A DNA stretch of 64,000 nucleotides from Alitta virens (taxonomy: Eukaryota; Annelida; Polychaeta; Phyllodocida; Nereididae). This document shows positions 1-11,329 of the stretch, piece after piece. The DNA is taken from positions 1,522,001 through 1,586,000 of the forward strand of contig OW028585.1 of the NCBI GenBank assembly GCA_932294295.1. The letters are read 5' to 3'. Made by a program: the position numbers and the translations under genes. The number at the start of each line of letters is the position of its first letter. Within the stretch, counting starts at the first letter, position 1. The notes under the pieces are model-generated. The model did not search any database. It had not been told where the DNA came from and saw nothing but the letters and a program-made list of their open reading frames with translations.

Positions 1-403
1 CCAATAATTAGGACATGAGACCCTGGACAAATATATTGGATCTAGATCCTATTCGCTGTAATTCCATCAGTTTAATTACACACAACAGGAAATACACAGA
101 GATCAAAAGACTGTTATATGATCATTTATTGTGAAAGGTCTCAGGTGTGGAGTAATTAAACCAGTGTGCAACGCATTAATAACGTTGCCAGGGGCAACTG
201 TGTGACTGGGGCAAGTGCATGAAACGTCTCGTGAAAATTGTGAATCTCCTGAACGGTGTCAGACAACACTTTCACAAAAAAAATTCCACTTATTTAAGTT
301 GTCAAGTTGTCAAGATGTCAAGAAACTTGCTATTTTGGCAACTGTGATTTTGAAATACCTCTGTACTTGTGGAGTTGTCCGAGTTAATTTAAAGAAACTC
401 AAA
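1..403. other. AT-rich sequence, nothing recognised
   Basis: No repeat array, tRNA-like box or credible coding frame is visible. A 66-codon open frame at 215-415 has no recognisable motif and is typical of chance. Confidence 0.4.
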
Positions 404-653
404 AAATGTTTTTGAAGAACGTATTATTTTTGTCATTGGACTTTTAAAAAGTCAACAAAACTTAAATGATATTAAAAAGTGTATGATAAATGGGTAATTT
501 AAGATATAAAAATTTGGAATTTATTTTGTAAGGAATTAAAAGAAATTCAATGTTTTTGAACGTAATATGTGCCAAAGTCAACAAAATTTACAAATGATAA
601 TAAAAGATATATAATAAAATTGTTATTTAAGATTTTAAAATTTGTGGAGAATT
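404..653. repeat. Imperfect tandem duplication, about 125-bp unit
   Basis: Two diverged copies of an AT-rich block lie side by side. Each runs from a TTTTTGAA-ACGTA start, through GTCAACAAAA (451 and 576), to an ATTTAAGAT-AAAATTTG stretch. The divergence indicates an old local duplication. Confidence 0.5.
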
Positions 654-822
654 TCATATTATCCAAATTAAGTGTGTATTAATCTATGATCCTATGATCC
701 AATTCTTAAATGTATTGTGTGAGTCAGTTTTCCTTATCATGGGCCCCTAGATCTTCACCTGGCTGACTTGACTGTTTAAGTAATTAGGAAAAGCTTTCTC
801 ACAGGTATTATATTTCTTGATC

Positions 823-1079
823 AATGACTATACGTCTGTGACTATACGTCTGTGACTATACATCTGTGACTATACGTCCTTGGCTATACGTCTCTGACTA
901 TACGTCTGTGACTCTGTGACTATACGTCCGTGACTTTACGTCTGTGACTCTGTGACTATACGTCTGTGACTCTGTGACTATACGTCCGTGACTTTACGTC
1001 TGTGACTCTGTGACTATACGTCTGTGACCCTAGTCTGTGACTCTGTGACTATACTTCTGTAACTATACGTCTGTGACTC
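823..1079. repeat. 15-bp minisatellite (GACTATACGTCTGTG)n
   Basis: About 17 units of GACTATACGTCTGTG, with variants (TCCGTG, CTTTACG) and interspersed partial units GACTCTGT. The mix of full and partial units suggests growth by unequal exchange or slippage. Confidence 0.9.
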
Positions 1080-2529
1080 TATCGATATCAAATGTAAAAC
1101 ATAGGCCAACAGACATCACTAAAACTTTAAGACAATTTTCAGCAATTTTAGCATCAGTAAATTTGCATATTCACCTCGTATCGCGGATACAGGATACAGC
1201 TGATGATACGTCGCCATAAGAGGATACTGACAAGATGCTGAGAAGTAAGGTGTGTACCTATTTTTATCCATTATGTATCATAAATCCATAACTTTGAACC
1301 TATCCTATAATTCCATTAAGCAATAATATCATGAAAGATATTATAAGAATGTGTAATCCATCAGATAAAATTGTGTACACAAAAAATATTTCTCAATATT
1401 ATTGTACTTTTTTATTCAATTTAAGGCAAAAAAATTGTATTCAAGATTTTCAATTATAAATGTGTTTTCCCCCATAATATTAAATTTTTCTCAATATGAT
1501 ATTTCATATCTCCATTGTTATACACACATCAACATAAAATATGTAAACATATGTTCAGTAATCACTCCATATGTGTTTATTATATTCAACAGGTATAAAT
1601 ATGATTTATAATATCCAATGTTAAAAATAGACACACCCTGTATGGATGTATAAATAACAGCACTAATATTAAATATTTGACTTTCACATGTTATCCATGA
1701 AAACAAATTTGTGTATGGCAAAACACTTCGATAGAACAGCTTTTCAAACTATATCGTAATAAATACATATAACTTCAAGTTAAAATATAGACATAATATA
1801 GTGTCATCCGCGGTTACATGTCTTCTGTAGCAATTTAACATGTTTCATGTTTTCACATGTAGTATATACAACATGTCTAATTTTTAATATTTCCCATGTA
1901 AACAGTGTCCTTATAACTTAGCCCATTCACAAGTATATCCTTTTGAATATATTTCAATGTATGTTAAATCCACGTAAATTAAATCTCATTGATATAAGCA
2001 TATTGTAACACTACCAGTGTGGTGAACACTACATGATGTTCTCATTTAAACACTATCATGCTAACATTTTGATAACATGGGTCCCTGCACTTGATCACTC
2101 AGGTGAAACTGAGCTACTGATGTCACGAAAACCGAGGTAGATAGATGACCAGTGAGAACTGAATATACATAAACAGTGAGAACTGAATGGGACAGTGAGA
2201 GTTAACTAGTGAGGACATCATATATATGCCAAGTGCCTAGACAGAACTATAATAGAACTATATGACCCTGTGGTGTTTTCATGTGCATAATATTTCATGC
2301 CTATATATCTACTATAATGATGTGCATATGTTTGTTTACATATCCATTAAATATGCATCATGTCTATGACATAATTATAATGTCTTTAATAATAGTCTTA
2401 TTACTGCACTTCCTAGATATGAATATTACGTTTATTATAAATATCGTTGGGAATTTTGAAATTACTAAAAATGTCTTAACTTTTAATTTGTACTCTTATA
2501 ACTGAACTTGAATATATATATATTTTTTT
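1080..2529. other. AT-rich sequence, nothing recognised
   Basis: About 1.45 kb of AT-rich DNA. The only local structure noted is a short repetition of CAGTGAGAACTGAAT around 2150-2200. No credible exon or element end was found. Confidence 0.4.
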
Positions 2530-2837
2530 CTGATTTTATAATTTTATTGCACATTTATTGTTTTTTTAATTTTCACTTATATGAGGGTGTTTGCTTATTA
2601 ATGTATTATATGATTTGGCCCCAAAAGTTATGGTCTATGAGTTTCTTCTACTATTTATTAAATTTCGTTATTTCTTAATAAAAATAATATGCATATTTCT
2701 GTATTTTAATACTACTATAATTAATAATTTCACTGATATATATTGTGTTTTGTTGGATACAAGTAAACCATTCTATTCTATTCTATTCTATTCTATTCTA
2801 TTCTATTCTATTCTATTCTATTCTATTCTATTCTATT
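2530..2837 (+). mobile_element. Possible 3' end of a non-LTR retrotransposon with (TTCTA)n tail
   Basis: An AT-rich 3'UTR-like stretch containing AATAAAAA ends in AAGTAAACCA and runs directly into a pure (TTCTA)n tract at 2771-2837. Many animal LINEs end in a 3'UTR followed by a short tandem tail, so a 5'-truncated LINE end is plausible. No reverse transcriptase coding remains. A plain pentanucleotide microsatellite beside unrelated sequence would look the same. Confidence 0.35.
2771..2837. repeat. (TTCTA)n microsatellite
   Basis: Thirteen nearly perfect pentanucleotide units. Confidence 0.97.
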
Positions 2838-3238
2838 ATTGGTCATCATACATAGATTGGGTTTAAATAGAGGCTGTTTTATCTTTAAATAGTTAAATAA
2901 ACAATTTTATTGATAAGATAACATAAGATCAGATATAAATTTAGAAAAAAAAAGCAATTAACTTGTCAAAACGGATCAGTTCTAGATTAGACTAGTGCTA
3001 ATTAAAATACTTTAATGCTCAATTCTAAAGGTCTCAATAAGCAATTAATTTTTATTCCCAGTTAAGTACAAAGAGTCTGCCACCATATGGTGTAAATAAA
3101 CCAGAATAATTTATGGATTTAAAAAATGCTACATTTTTGGACACCACCTGGTCTAATTATAGCCAAGAATTATAATTACTTTTACTAATTGCAAATTTTT
3201 GAAGAAAAAATAAAAAATAAATAAAAAATATCATATTA
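2838..3238. other. AT-rich sequence, nothing recognised
   Basis: No feature identified. Confidence 0.4.
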
Positions 3239-3367
3239 TCACGTGATACATGAATGAGAAAGTCAACATTATTAATCATAAGAGTTATTAATCATAAATA
3301 TTACTTGATTTATGCCAATATCCACAAGTTCAACACCCTCATAATTCACATTATAAATCGTTGCTAG
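3239..3367 (+). repeat. Interspersed repeat, copy 1 (pair with 4518)
   Basis: The block from TCACGTG to ATCGTTGCTAG recurs in the same orientation at 4518-4653 with point changes and small indels. Shared landmarks are TTATTAATCAT, GATTTATGCCAAT, AAGTTCAACACCCTCATAA and AAATCGTTGCTAG. It is either a segmental duplication or two copies of an unnamed dispersed repeat. No coding potential is seen. Confidence 0.7.
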
Positions 3368-4019
3368 AAATATTCTCAAACGAAGAACAATTGATTCTTG
3401 TATTTATATTATTATTTGCAATCACCATTGTCTTAATCACTCACTGGATAGAGCTTTATGTTACATTAATAACTATAATTATTTCCTATAATTACTGTTC
3501 TTACGATTACATAATCATTTGCTGAGGTCTCTCTGGAACCAGGTGGGCACTCGCTTGGGATACCACGTGTCTTTGTCTGTAACCATGACACCATGTTTGT
3601 TCTGCATTTTGTATGTTTAATGTATGAATAGTGCAAAAGCAGCAAAATAAAATGTCTTGATTCTTGATAATAAAACAAAAATAATCTGAGATTGTCTGAA
3701 TGACAAAAAATGAAGGCCAACTGTTTGCCAGTCATATTTTGCCACAAATGGCTTGAACAAACACAAAATGGACAGAAATGTCAATTCCCAACTTTCTAGC
3801 TGCTAATAAAAACACAAGTTTCCTTCTTCGTGACCTCAAATGGCTACAGGTCTAATGATGAAAAAATAACAAAAATATGTCATTGGAAAGATAATTAATT
3901 TGAAGTAAATTTAAAACAAATTGGTGTTTCTGGTTTAGAACGTTTGGCTTTTTGTTAACATTTATATAAATTTTGTGCTTCTCCTGAAATCAGTGGACAT
4001 ATATTTTGGATTATACTGT
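3368..4019. other. AT-rich sequence, nothing recognised
   Basis: A 93-codon open frame on the minus strand (3466-3747) has no recognisable domain. Nothing else stands out. Confidence 0.4.
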
Positions 4020-4303
4020 GGTCAGCTTGTAAGACCAGTTGCAAGAGGCAGATATAATGATGAGATGATAAGGCTGATGGGAGTCCATGCCATTTTACAT
4101 ATTTACCCCATGGGTGGGGTCTTTTACTTGTCACAGCGTAGACACTGAGAACAAGGCAGTGTTGAAGGTACCTTCAACATCTCATGCGCCCATGCGACTG
4201 ACATCCAGCTGGGATGTAGCTCATGAAGAGTGCCCAGGCTGGGATTTGAACCTAGGACCTTCATTAGAGCTAGCCAACTTCTGATCCACTAGACCAGTCA
4301 AAA
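4020..4303 (-). mobile_element. tRNA-derived SINE (family A), near full length
   Basis: Read on the minus strand this begins with a tRNA-like head. The polymerase III A box resembles TGGTCTAGTGG (minus strand of 4286-4296) and the B box is GGTTCAAATCC (minus strand of 4242-4252). A body follows that includes TCATGAGCTACATCCCAGCT, CCCATGGGGTAAAT and CTTATCATCTCATCATTA, ending near a GACCAGTTGC/CAGCTTGTAAG-type 3' region. The same body recurs at more than ten other places here, on both strands. It is non-coding and would depend on a partner LINE for movement. This is the best-preserved head in the window. Confidence 0.85.
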
Positions 4304-4517
4304 GGGAAAATAATTTTTGTATGTGTATATTCAACTTTGAAAGAAAATAATAAATAAACAAAATTGCACATTATTGGATATGAATAATTTCTACTACACA
4401 ATATTAAAATTGTTGGTACAAAAAAAAATGTTTTGAAAAACTTGTGACAAACACGTGACGAAGTGGTATGGTATAACCACATGTCATTTTGCGGAAGGTT
4501 TGAACATCACATGTTTA

Positions 4518-4653
4518 TCACGTGGTACTGGAATGATAAAGTTAACTTTATTAATCATTAGAGTTATTAATCATAATTATTACTCTTTGATTTATGCCAA
4601 TAACTATCAACAAGTTCAACACCCTCATAATTCACATTATAAATCGTTGCTAG
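4518..4653 (+). repeat. Interspersed repeat, copy 2 (pair with 3239)
   Basis: Direct-orientation relative of 3239-3367. A third short relative of the CACGTGGTxCTxGAATGA start appears near 4772. Confidence 0.7.
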
Positions 4654-5037
4654 GCAACCTGAATATGTAATAAGTTCTATATAAACATATATCAGCCATT
4701 AAGATAGGGAGATATGCTTTATTAAAAAAGTACTTGATTTCCTGTTGCAATTGTTGATTATCACTGGTAATCACGTGGTTCTTGGAATGAGGGGTCAATG
4801 AGTTCTTTATCGTTTCTCGGAACCATTATTTATAATATTCATAATCCTAAGTGCTGAAATATGAGGAAAGGGTTTTATTAATTCTTTGAGAGATTTTATG
4901 AATAACAAAGTACATACATATTTCATTCTGTAGACATTGTTGCAGACGTTTAAATAGTTTGGAAATTGAAATGCTAGAATAGAAAAAATACTTTGAAAAT
5001 TACTCAAAAAACAATTTGCTTTATTTGTGTATTTTGT
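4654..5037. other. AT-rich sequence, nothing recognised
   Basis: No feature identified. Confidence 0.4.
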
Positions 5038-5350
5038 AATAGAGTCTTTTCACTGAGCAGCCCTGAGTTCAGCAAGACATAATTCCTTCCTCTCCTCTTA
5101 TTACTCATTTTGCTTTTAAGACATAGAAGATAATCACTGACTTATTCAATAAATATAACTTTTTCAGAAAAATAACAAACATAAACTAAATGATAAAGTG
5201 TCAAATATAAATTAAAATGCACTAAAAATACTGCTGCTAGGATGCACTTTGCTTCAGCCAATCACAGCCATGGGCGGGTACTTTTTCAGCCAATAGAATT
5301 GCAGTATTCTGTCATAGCCACCTGGTGGAAATATAGAGAACCTTCCGTGA
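5038..5350 (+). repeat. 313-bp interspersed element (family B), copy 1
   Basis: It runs from AGAGTCTTTTCACTGAGCAG to GAGAACCTTCCGTGA and is matched by an inverted copy at 17221-17528 over essentially its whole length. The two copies share CAGCCAATCA, CAATAGAATTGCAGTATT and CCACCTGGTGGAAATATAGA. It has no open frame and no obvious tRNA boxes. The similar ends of the two copies suggest a defined mobile unit of unknown class. The CCAAT-type motifs could be promoter-like, but that is only a possibility. Confidence 0.75.
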
Positions 5351-5480
5351 AAATCCACTATTGGCTTACCAAGAAATTCCTTAAAATTAGGTTATAATAT
5401 CTAAATCCAAGAAGTAATATTTCTACTTAAAAGTTTTAGTAAAAGTATAATAATTACATAGGAGGATGTCATAATGGAAT

Positions 5481-5607
5481 TGACTGACTGGCTGGCTGAC
5501 TGACTGACTGTATGTATGAATGACTGGCTGACTGACTGGCTGAAAGACTGACTGCCTGCCAGAATGACTGACTGACCCACTGACTGACTTGACTGACTAA
5601 CTGACTA
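5481..5607. repeat. Degenerate (TGAC)n tract
   Basis: TGACTGAC/TGGCTGAC tetranucleotides interrupted by substitutions. It is an ageing microsatellite. Confidence 0.9.
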
Positions 5608-5929
5608 TAATAACTGTCAGAATTCAGCAACATACATTTTATAGATAAAACAAATATTATTGCATACTATATTAGGACTTTCATTCTATACATCCAGAAC
5701 AACTGCATACATATAACATATTGTTTGCGAATTGCCAATACTTATGCTTAGGTATACATTGCTAGGTTCTCAGCCCATTGAATGCAAATGCATATTGTGT
5801 GCCAAAAATATGCATGTACTCAACCACAGACATTTCTTGCATGTATCATACTTTTATGAATATGTAAAATGTTCTGTTTCTATTATGCCATGGGAACTAG
5901 CTGTATAGACCACTGATATTGTAGATTTT
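5608..5929. other. AT-rich sequence, nothing recognised
   Basis: No feature identified. Confidence 0.4.
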
Positions 5930-6187
5930 AAGGGTCTTAATAGTGAGGTGGTCTTAATAGGGAGGTGGCCTTAATAGTGAGGTGGTCTTAATAGGGAGGT
6001 GGCCTTAATAGTGAGGTGGTCTTAATATTGAGGTGGTCTTAATATTGAGGTAGTCTTAATAGTGAGGTGGTCTTAATAGTGAGGTGGTCTTAATAGTGAG
6101 GTGGCCTTCTTGTGAGGTGGTCTTAATATTGGGGTGGTCCTAATAGTGAGGTGGTCTTAATAGTGAGGTGGTCTTAACAGTGAGATA
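5930..6187 (+). repeat. 17-bp minisatellite array, GGTGGTCTTAATAGTGA orientation
   Basis: About 15 units of GGTGGTCTTAATAGTGA with variants (GGGAGGTGGCC, ATTGAGG). It faces a second array of the same repeat in the opposite orientation at 7005-7207, so the pair could fold into a long hairpin around about 0.8 kb. Confidence 0.92.
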
Positions 6188-6660
6188 GTTGTCATAATAT
6201 AACCTCCTACTTTATTCCCAAGTGTATTGCATTATGGGAAGGTTAAAGATATTCTTAAGGTAAAATTTTAAGCTGGAATTTGTTCTTTTCATATTCAATA
6301 AAAGTGCATGATGCAGAAAAACAGTTTGAGCATGGGAAAAATATATCTCACATTAGTAATGACATGCATATGAATTACAGGGTGGGTAATTTATGTACAC
6401 ATCCTGACGTACAAATATGTGTTGTAATTATACAATGGGAGTTTATCAATTACAACACAGCTGCATAATTATGCATGTGGAAGCACTGCATGTTTTATGA
6501 ATAATTATCCATTCATTATTTCGTATGGGAAAAGGAATATGTTTAATTTGAATGTTGTAGCAATGTCACAGTGTATTTCATTCTCATGAAGTGTTATAAT
6601 GAAAATGTGTACAATAGAATGTCCACAGTAATAGTAATTAGCCAGCATGTATTTGTGTGT

Positions 6661-6880
6661 GCCATGGTTCAACAGCAAAAGTGTTTGCCTGCTAATCATG
6701 AGGTAGCGGGTTCGAACCCCCACCATGGCATGGAGGAGTTGGGGATCGAGATCCTCCCGCAACCACTGCCTCACCCTACCCAGGTGTAATGGGTACTCAG
6801 GCAACCTCAGTGATGGCACTGGTGTGAGCTCTTGAGCCTCTCTTATTAACCCCATGTTGTTGAAGGCTGAATACTTCACA
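6661..6880 (+). mobile_element. tRNA-headed SINE (family C) or tRNA pseudogene
   Basis: 6661-6729 has tRNA-like ends: a perfect 7-bp acceptor-like pair (GCCATGG with CCATGGC at 6723-6729), a CTGCTAA anticodon-loop-like segment (a GCT anticodon would be serine), and a B box GGTTCGAACCC. Two T-stem pairs and parts of the anticodon stem do not pair, so a working tRNA is unlikely. A body follows with CAGGTGTAATGGGTACTCAG, a style common in tRNA-derived SINEs. The 3' boundary is a guess because I see no tail repeat or target duplication. Confidence 0.6.
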
Positions 6881-7004
6881 GGGAATTGAGAAAGACTCTG
6901 GATTGGCCTGCCAAAGGTGTAATTGTATAAAGTCTGCAGATTGGGTGCATCACATACTGGCAGATTGTAAGCCCAAAACATTTAAAAATCATGACATAAT
7001 TACC

Positions 7005-7207
7005 CATAAGACCCCCTCTCTATTAGGACCACCCACTATTAAGACCACTCACAATTAAGACCATCTCACAATTAAGACCACCTCTCTATTAGGACCACCC
7101 ACTATTAAGACCACCTCACTATTAAGACCACCTCACTATTAAGACCACCTCACCATTAAGACAACTTCACTATTGAGACTACACCACATATTAGACTACC
7201 TCGCCAA
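7005..7207 (-). repeat. 17-bp minisatellite array, inverted relative to 5930-6187
   Basis: About 11 units of TTAAGACCACCTCACTA with variants CCCACTATTA and CTCTATTAGG. It is the same family as 5930-6187 on the opposite strand. Confidence 0.92.
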
Positions 7208-7896
7208 TAAAAACCAAAGAATTGTCTATCAATATAAGTTAAAAACTTCATATTTTCCCCTAACTTTACATTATTACAATAAAACTACCCTATTATTCAT
7301 ATCACTTCCAATTTTAGGTCCAAATTTCCAAATATTGCCTAGATTTTAAGACAACTTACAAGTTTAAATTTGCTCCAAAACGTATATAAACAATGCATTA
7401 GAGAATAAACCACATAAAAACCCAATCTTACCTATATTTACCTATAGTTACACTTACACTATTATATTGCAACACTAACCTGTTTCAAACTGATCCTGTA
7501 GCCTGTGGCAGTAAACAGACCCAGAAATCTCTGTCCACCTCATTTGAATTGTAGAACGTTCGAAAAACACACAATTGAACTATAGTGGGGTAAACGGTAA
7601 CCCTAAACTGGTGCCCAAAACACTGCAGTGGGTAAGTTCCATTCAAATAGGTCTAAATATAGTCACAATAGTCACAGTATAGTGTCATTCCAGTTGTGAA
7701 GAGAGTGACTATAGTGTTGGATTCACAGATAGCATGTGAACACCTAGATACTATAATGTTAAATGCATCCTTGATTTGTGTGATATTAGATAATAATTTC
7801 CTGTTGGTTAACATGCATGTCTATATGAATTTTTAATTATGATTATCATATGAATGATTGCAATACATATTTTAATATTTGGGACATACAGAAACT
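7208..7896. other. AT-rich sequence, nothing recognised
   Basis: No feature identified. Confidence 0.4.
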
Positions 7897-7899
7897 CTA

Positions 7900-7938
<39 letters not shown>

Positions 7939-7954
7939 ATATCTACCTATCTGT

Positions 7955-8020
<66 letters not shown>

Positions 8021-8116
8021 CCCTATCTAAATATCTATCTATCGACCTATCTATCTTTCTAACTATCTCTCTATCTCTATATCTATCTATCAATCAATAA
8101 ATCTATCTATCTATCC
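7897..8116. repeat. (TATC)n microsatellite
   Basis: About 50 tetranucleotide units with scattered substitutions. Frames across it read as YLSI repeats and are not genes. Confidence 0.97.
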
Positions 8117-8517
8117 TCTATCCCAAATATTATACATAATTATAAGCAAATTATATATTTTCACTGAATCCGGTTAATACAAGGAAATGAATGATGTATT
8201 CTAATAACATACATAATATCCATATTTATAGGTATATTAGACTATTATATAATCATTACAACAGCACACAACATAAAAGAACATTAACCCCCCTCTGGCA
8301 CTCCCCTGGAGGGCATTTTGGCAACTAGCCACAGCCATGACCCCTGGGTGTCAAAAGGTGCACTAGACAGGTGCTGAAAACTAAGTATGTATACAGTTGA
8401 CTGTGCTCTAGGTAATATATTTTCTACAAAAGTAATACTTATTATAAAGGTTGTCTATCTGTGTATATATGTAGGTAGATATTGTCTGTCTAGCTGACTG
8501 CTGATGTATGTTGCAAT
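8117..8517. other. Unique sequence between microsatellites
   Basis: No feature identified. Confidence 0.4.
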
Positions 8518-8600
8518 CAGTCAATCAATCAATCAATCAATCAATCTTGAAATCAATCAATCAATCAGTCAGTCAGTCACTCAGTCAGTCAGTCAGGCAG

Positions 8601-8643
<43 letters not shown>

Positions 8644-8672
8644 GTCTATCTAACTATATATCTGTCAATCTA

Positions 8673-8706
<34 letters not shown>

Positions 8707-8790
8707 CCTATCCCTCTGTCCCTCTATCCCTTTATCTAACTATCTACCTATCTACCTATCTACCTATCTATCTATCTATCTATCTAACAC
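8518..8790. repeat. Compound (AATC)n-(AGTC)n-(TATC)n microsatellite
   Basis: Three tetranucleotide motifs follow in series: CAAT/AATC (8518-8570), CAGT/AGTC (8570-8600) and CTAT (8601-8790). Each differs from the next by one base, consistent with point mutation followed by expansion. Confidence 0.95.
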
Positions 8791-9167
8791 TGTCTTCATT
8801 ATATGATGATTTCTTTTCAATAATATTTGTGACTTAACCAAATATACCATAATTATGACATTCATAGCACAATTGGAGCTTAGAGCATGTGCAAATAATT
8901 AATGTACGTAACATACCTAATGTGCACAACAAATAGCCAGTGTTTGCGAGTCTTTTCAAAGTGTGAAGTCACTCAAGTGAATGCTATTGAATATATTTGG
9001 TTTTTAAGAGAGAAAGAAATCTCTGCTTGTTGCCAGTGCAAATCTCCACCGACTATTTATCATTCATAGTTCATGGCTCAAGTGGGACACTCCAGGGCCA
9101 CTGCATAGACACACTGTTTGAGACTCTGCAGGGAAATATTACAGGGACAAATAAGAGGGACAGGGAG
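8791..9167. other. Unique sequence, nothing recognised
   Basis: An 85-codon plus frame at 8997-9254 overlaps SINE sequence at its end and shows no domain. Confidence 0.4.
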
Positions 9168-9394
9168 GAGTATGGTGTGGACTCCAAGCAGCCTTATCAT
9201 CTCGTCATTACGTATGCCTGCAGTTGGCCATATAAGCTGACTAAGCTTCAGTAGTATTGAGAGTATCAGAGACAAATACACTAAAATACACTAAAATACA
9301 CTACACTACACTACACTACACTACACTACACTACACTACACTACACTACACTACAATACAATACAATACAATACAATACAATACAATACAATAC
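9168..9394 (+). mobile_element. SINE family A, 3' part with long pentanucleotide tail
   Basis: GTGTGGACTCCAAGCAGCCT, CTTATCATCTCGTCATTACG and CTGACTAAGCTTCAGTAGTA form the family A 3' body. A tail at 9263-9394 shifts through (ACTAAAATAC), (ACACT)n and (ACAAT)n. The head is missing, as expected for 5' truncation. The tail has expanded much further than in other copies here. Confidence 0.8.
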
Positions 9395-9683
9395 CAAAAA
9401 AAGGAAAGACCACCTCACTATTAAGTCCAGTGAAATTTGCACCAAAGACTCTATTTACTTAGTAAAACGTCAAGAAATACACATGCAAATTCCAATTCCT
9501 AATTTACAAAGTGACCAAGACTGCCCACTGGGCATTTGACCTTATAACAGTGGTGTTTTATGAGTCAGTGGACTAACAGTAGTCATTATGACTACATGAG
9601 CTGCCTGAATTGAATGATAACGGTCCATCAAATGGCCAGTGGCTATAGGTATGTATTGTGGCTTATGATATCTTATCTGATAG

Positions 9684-9881
9684 TATATCACTTTAATATA
9701 ATCATAGATACCAAAATAAGTATTAGGCAGAGGTTATGATGAGATGGTAAGCCTATGAGTCCACACTATGATGATCGTATTTTATATCACTTTAATATTA
9801 TCGTAGTTACCAAAATAAGTATTAGGCAGAGGTTATGATGAGATGGTAAGCCTATGAGTCCACACTATGATGATCATATTT
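9684..9881 (-). repeat. 99-bp tandem duplication carrying a SINE family A fragment
   Basis: Two almost identical 99-bp units (9684-9782 and 9783-9881) each contain TATATCACTTTAATAT, CAAAATAAGTATTAGGCAGA and the SINE-like GATGAGATGGTAAGCC-TGAGTCCACAC. The few differences imply a fairly recent duplication. Confidence 0.8.
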
Positions 9882-10329
9882 TAGACATTTACTCTAGAGG
9901 TGGAACTCCATACCTGCCATGGCACCACATCACAGAGAACCATGGTAATAAATAAACATTTCATCTATAGCTATTCATGGTAGCATTTTATAACATATTT
10001 TCTGCAACACATTTTCAGAGATTTAACATTCCTGAAAGTTAAGTAACTAAACTCCAGCTCAAAGAACGCCTGACATGTTCCAGTTTGCTCTTCACTAAAT
10101 TCCAAACTTTTTACCCCCTTTTAACTTCTTTTTTAGTCTTTTTTGTTCACCCTTTTGAGGGGTAAATTCTTCTCCAGTCACACTCCAGTAAATTTACCCC
10201 AAAGATACCTCAGAATTTGGTTATCTAGGCATAGATAATGTCAGGTACATTTCAGGTCAAAATTTCTACTTTTTACTGATATTTTCAAATACTTTACTAA
10301 AAGACTTGACTTAAATACTGTATTTTCTA
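9882..10329. other. Unique sequence, nothing recognised
   Basis: No feature identified. Confidence 0.4.
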
Positions 10330-10460
10330 GATGCCACTGGTCTGGAGCTTAGGCAGCTTATATGACCAGCTGCAGACGTAATGATGAGATGGCAAGACTG
10401 CTTGGAGTCCACAACATGTTACACATTTACCCCAAAGGTGTTTTTTGTGTCACAAATGAT
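10330..10460 (-). mobile_element. SINE family A fragment (minus strand)
   Basis: CCACTGGTCTGGAGCTTAG, CAGACGTAATGATGAGATGG, GCTTGGAGTCCACAACATG and CATTTACCCCAAAGGTG match the family A 3' half in reverse. The tRNA head is absent. Confidence 0.75.
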
Positions 10461-11221
10461 AACTGGACGTATGAATGAAGATATTCAGTATAATTTTATG
10501 AAATTATGTATTTATGATAAATATCAACTTTAGACACTTTTAAGCATCACATAGTGACAGTATTAGGAGTTTGCCAAGACTTAATACCCGCTTAAAAACG
10601 GCTTAATTTCCTTGAAGTGTGATATCAAGTAATTCAAATGTTATATACAGTGATAAATACCTTTGTTTCAAGTTTCTAGTGGGTCAACTGACAGGTATCC
10701 AGTCCCAATGCTAAAGTTGAAAACTGTTGAAGTTTGTTTGCTGATCTTAACAGCCAGTTGTGTTTTGATCTTTAAGAATCAGATGTCCTCAAAATGGTGT
10801 TATCATTTGGAACATGATTGTCTCAGAAATAATGATTATAATGCCATCCGCATATCGATATCATATATTTGCATGAGATTTTCATGAATCTATGAATTCA
10901 TAAAGTCCAAAAAGTAAATAGAAAATTATCCTTCTAACAGATAGTCAAGTGCACAGTTCACATAGACCCACGCACAATAATGTTCTGCCAGTTATCCTGA
11001 GTGATATATTCTCTAGATTGTGTACATTTCAAGCTATTGTGTATATCCAGTCTCCATAATAGCATACACAATAGCTAGGTTGTGTAATAATGATCTGTTG
11101 TTGTTGCAAATCCAAAAACAATGTGTGTCAAGAGAAAATCTTTTGGCTGGAACAGGTATACTGACCTGAGAGTGAGGGTCACGTGGTCACGGTTCGCTGG
11201 AGCATGACCGATGAAAATACT
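10461..11221. other. Unique sequence, nothing recognised
   Basis: A 74-codon plus frame (10663-10887) has no recognisable domain. AGCTATTGTGTATATCCAG and CATACACAATAGCTA near 11032-11080 make a short inverted repeat. Confidence 0.4.
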
Positions 11222-11280
11222 CCACCCTCCCCCCCCTCCTCCCCCCCCCCTCTTCCCCCAGAAGCCCCCCCCCCCCCCCC
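11222..11280. repeat. Poly-C tract
   Basis: C-runs of up to about 17 broken by T and A. On the minus strand these are G-runs that could form a G-quadruplex. It sits immediately before the 17-bp array. Confidence 0.95.
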
Positions 11281-11329
11281 AATCCAAATTGCGCAGGTAT
11301 TCATTTGCTCAGTATTGATATATACCCTC

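Noticed and set aside
823..1079. CRISPR-like array
   Set aside because: Units are contiguous 15-mers without unique spacers. This is an animal minisatellite, and the same reasoning excludes the 17-, 30- and 59-bp arrays.
6661..6729. Functional tRNA-Ser(GCT) gene
   Set aside because: The acceptor-like ends pair and a B box is present, but the T stem has two mismatches at its base, the anticodon stem pairs poorly, and the long variable arm of tRNA-Ser is missing. A SINE head or pseudogene fits better.
6505..6981. 158-codon minus-strand open frame
   Set aside because: It runs antisense across the tRNA-headed SINE at 6661-6880 and unique flanks, shows no domain, and is explained by chance and the GC-richer SINE body.
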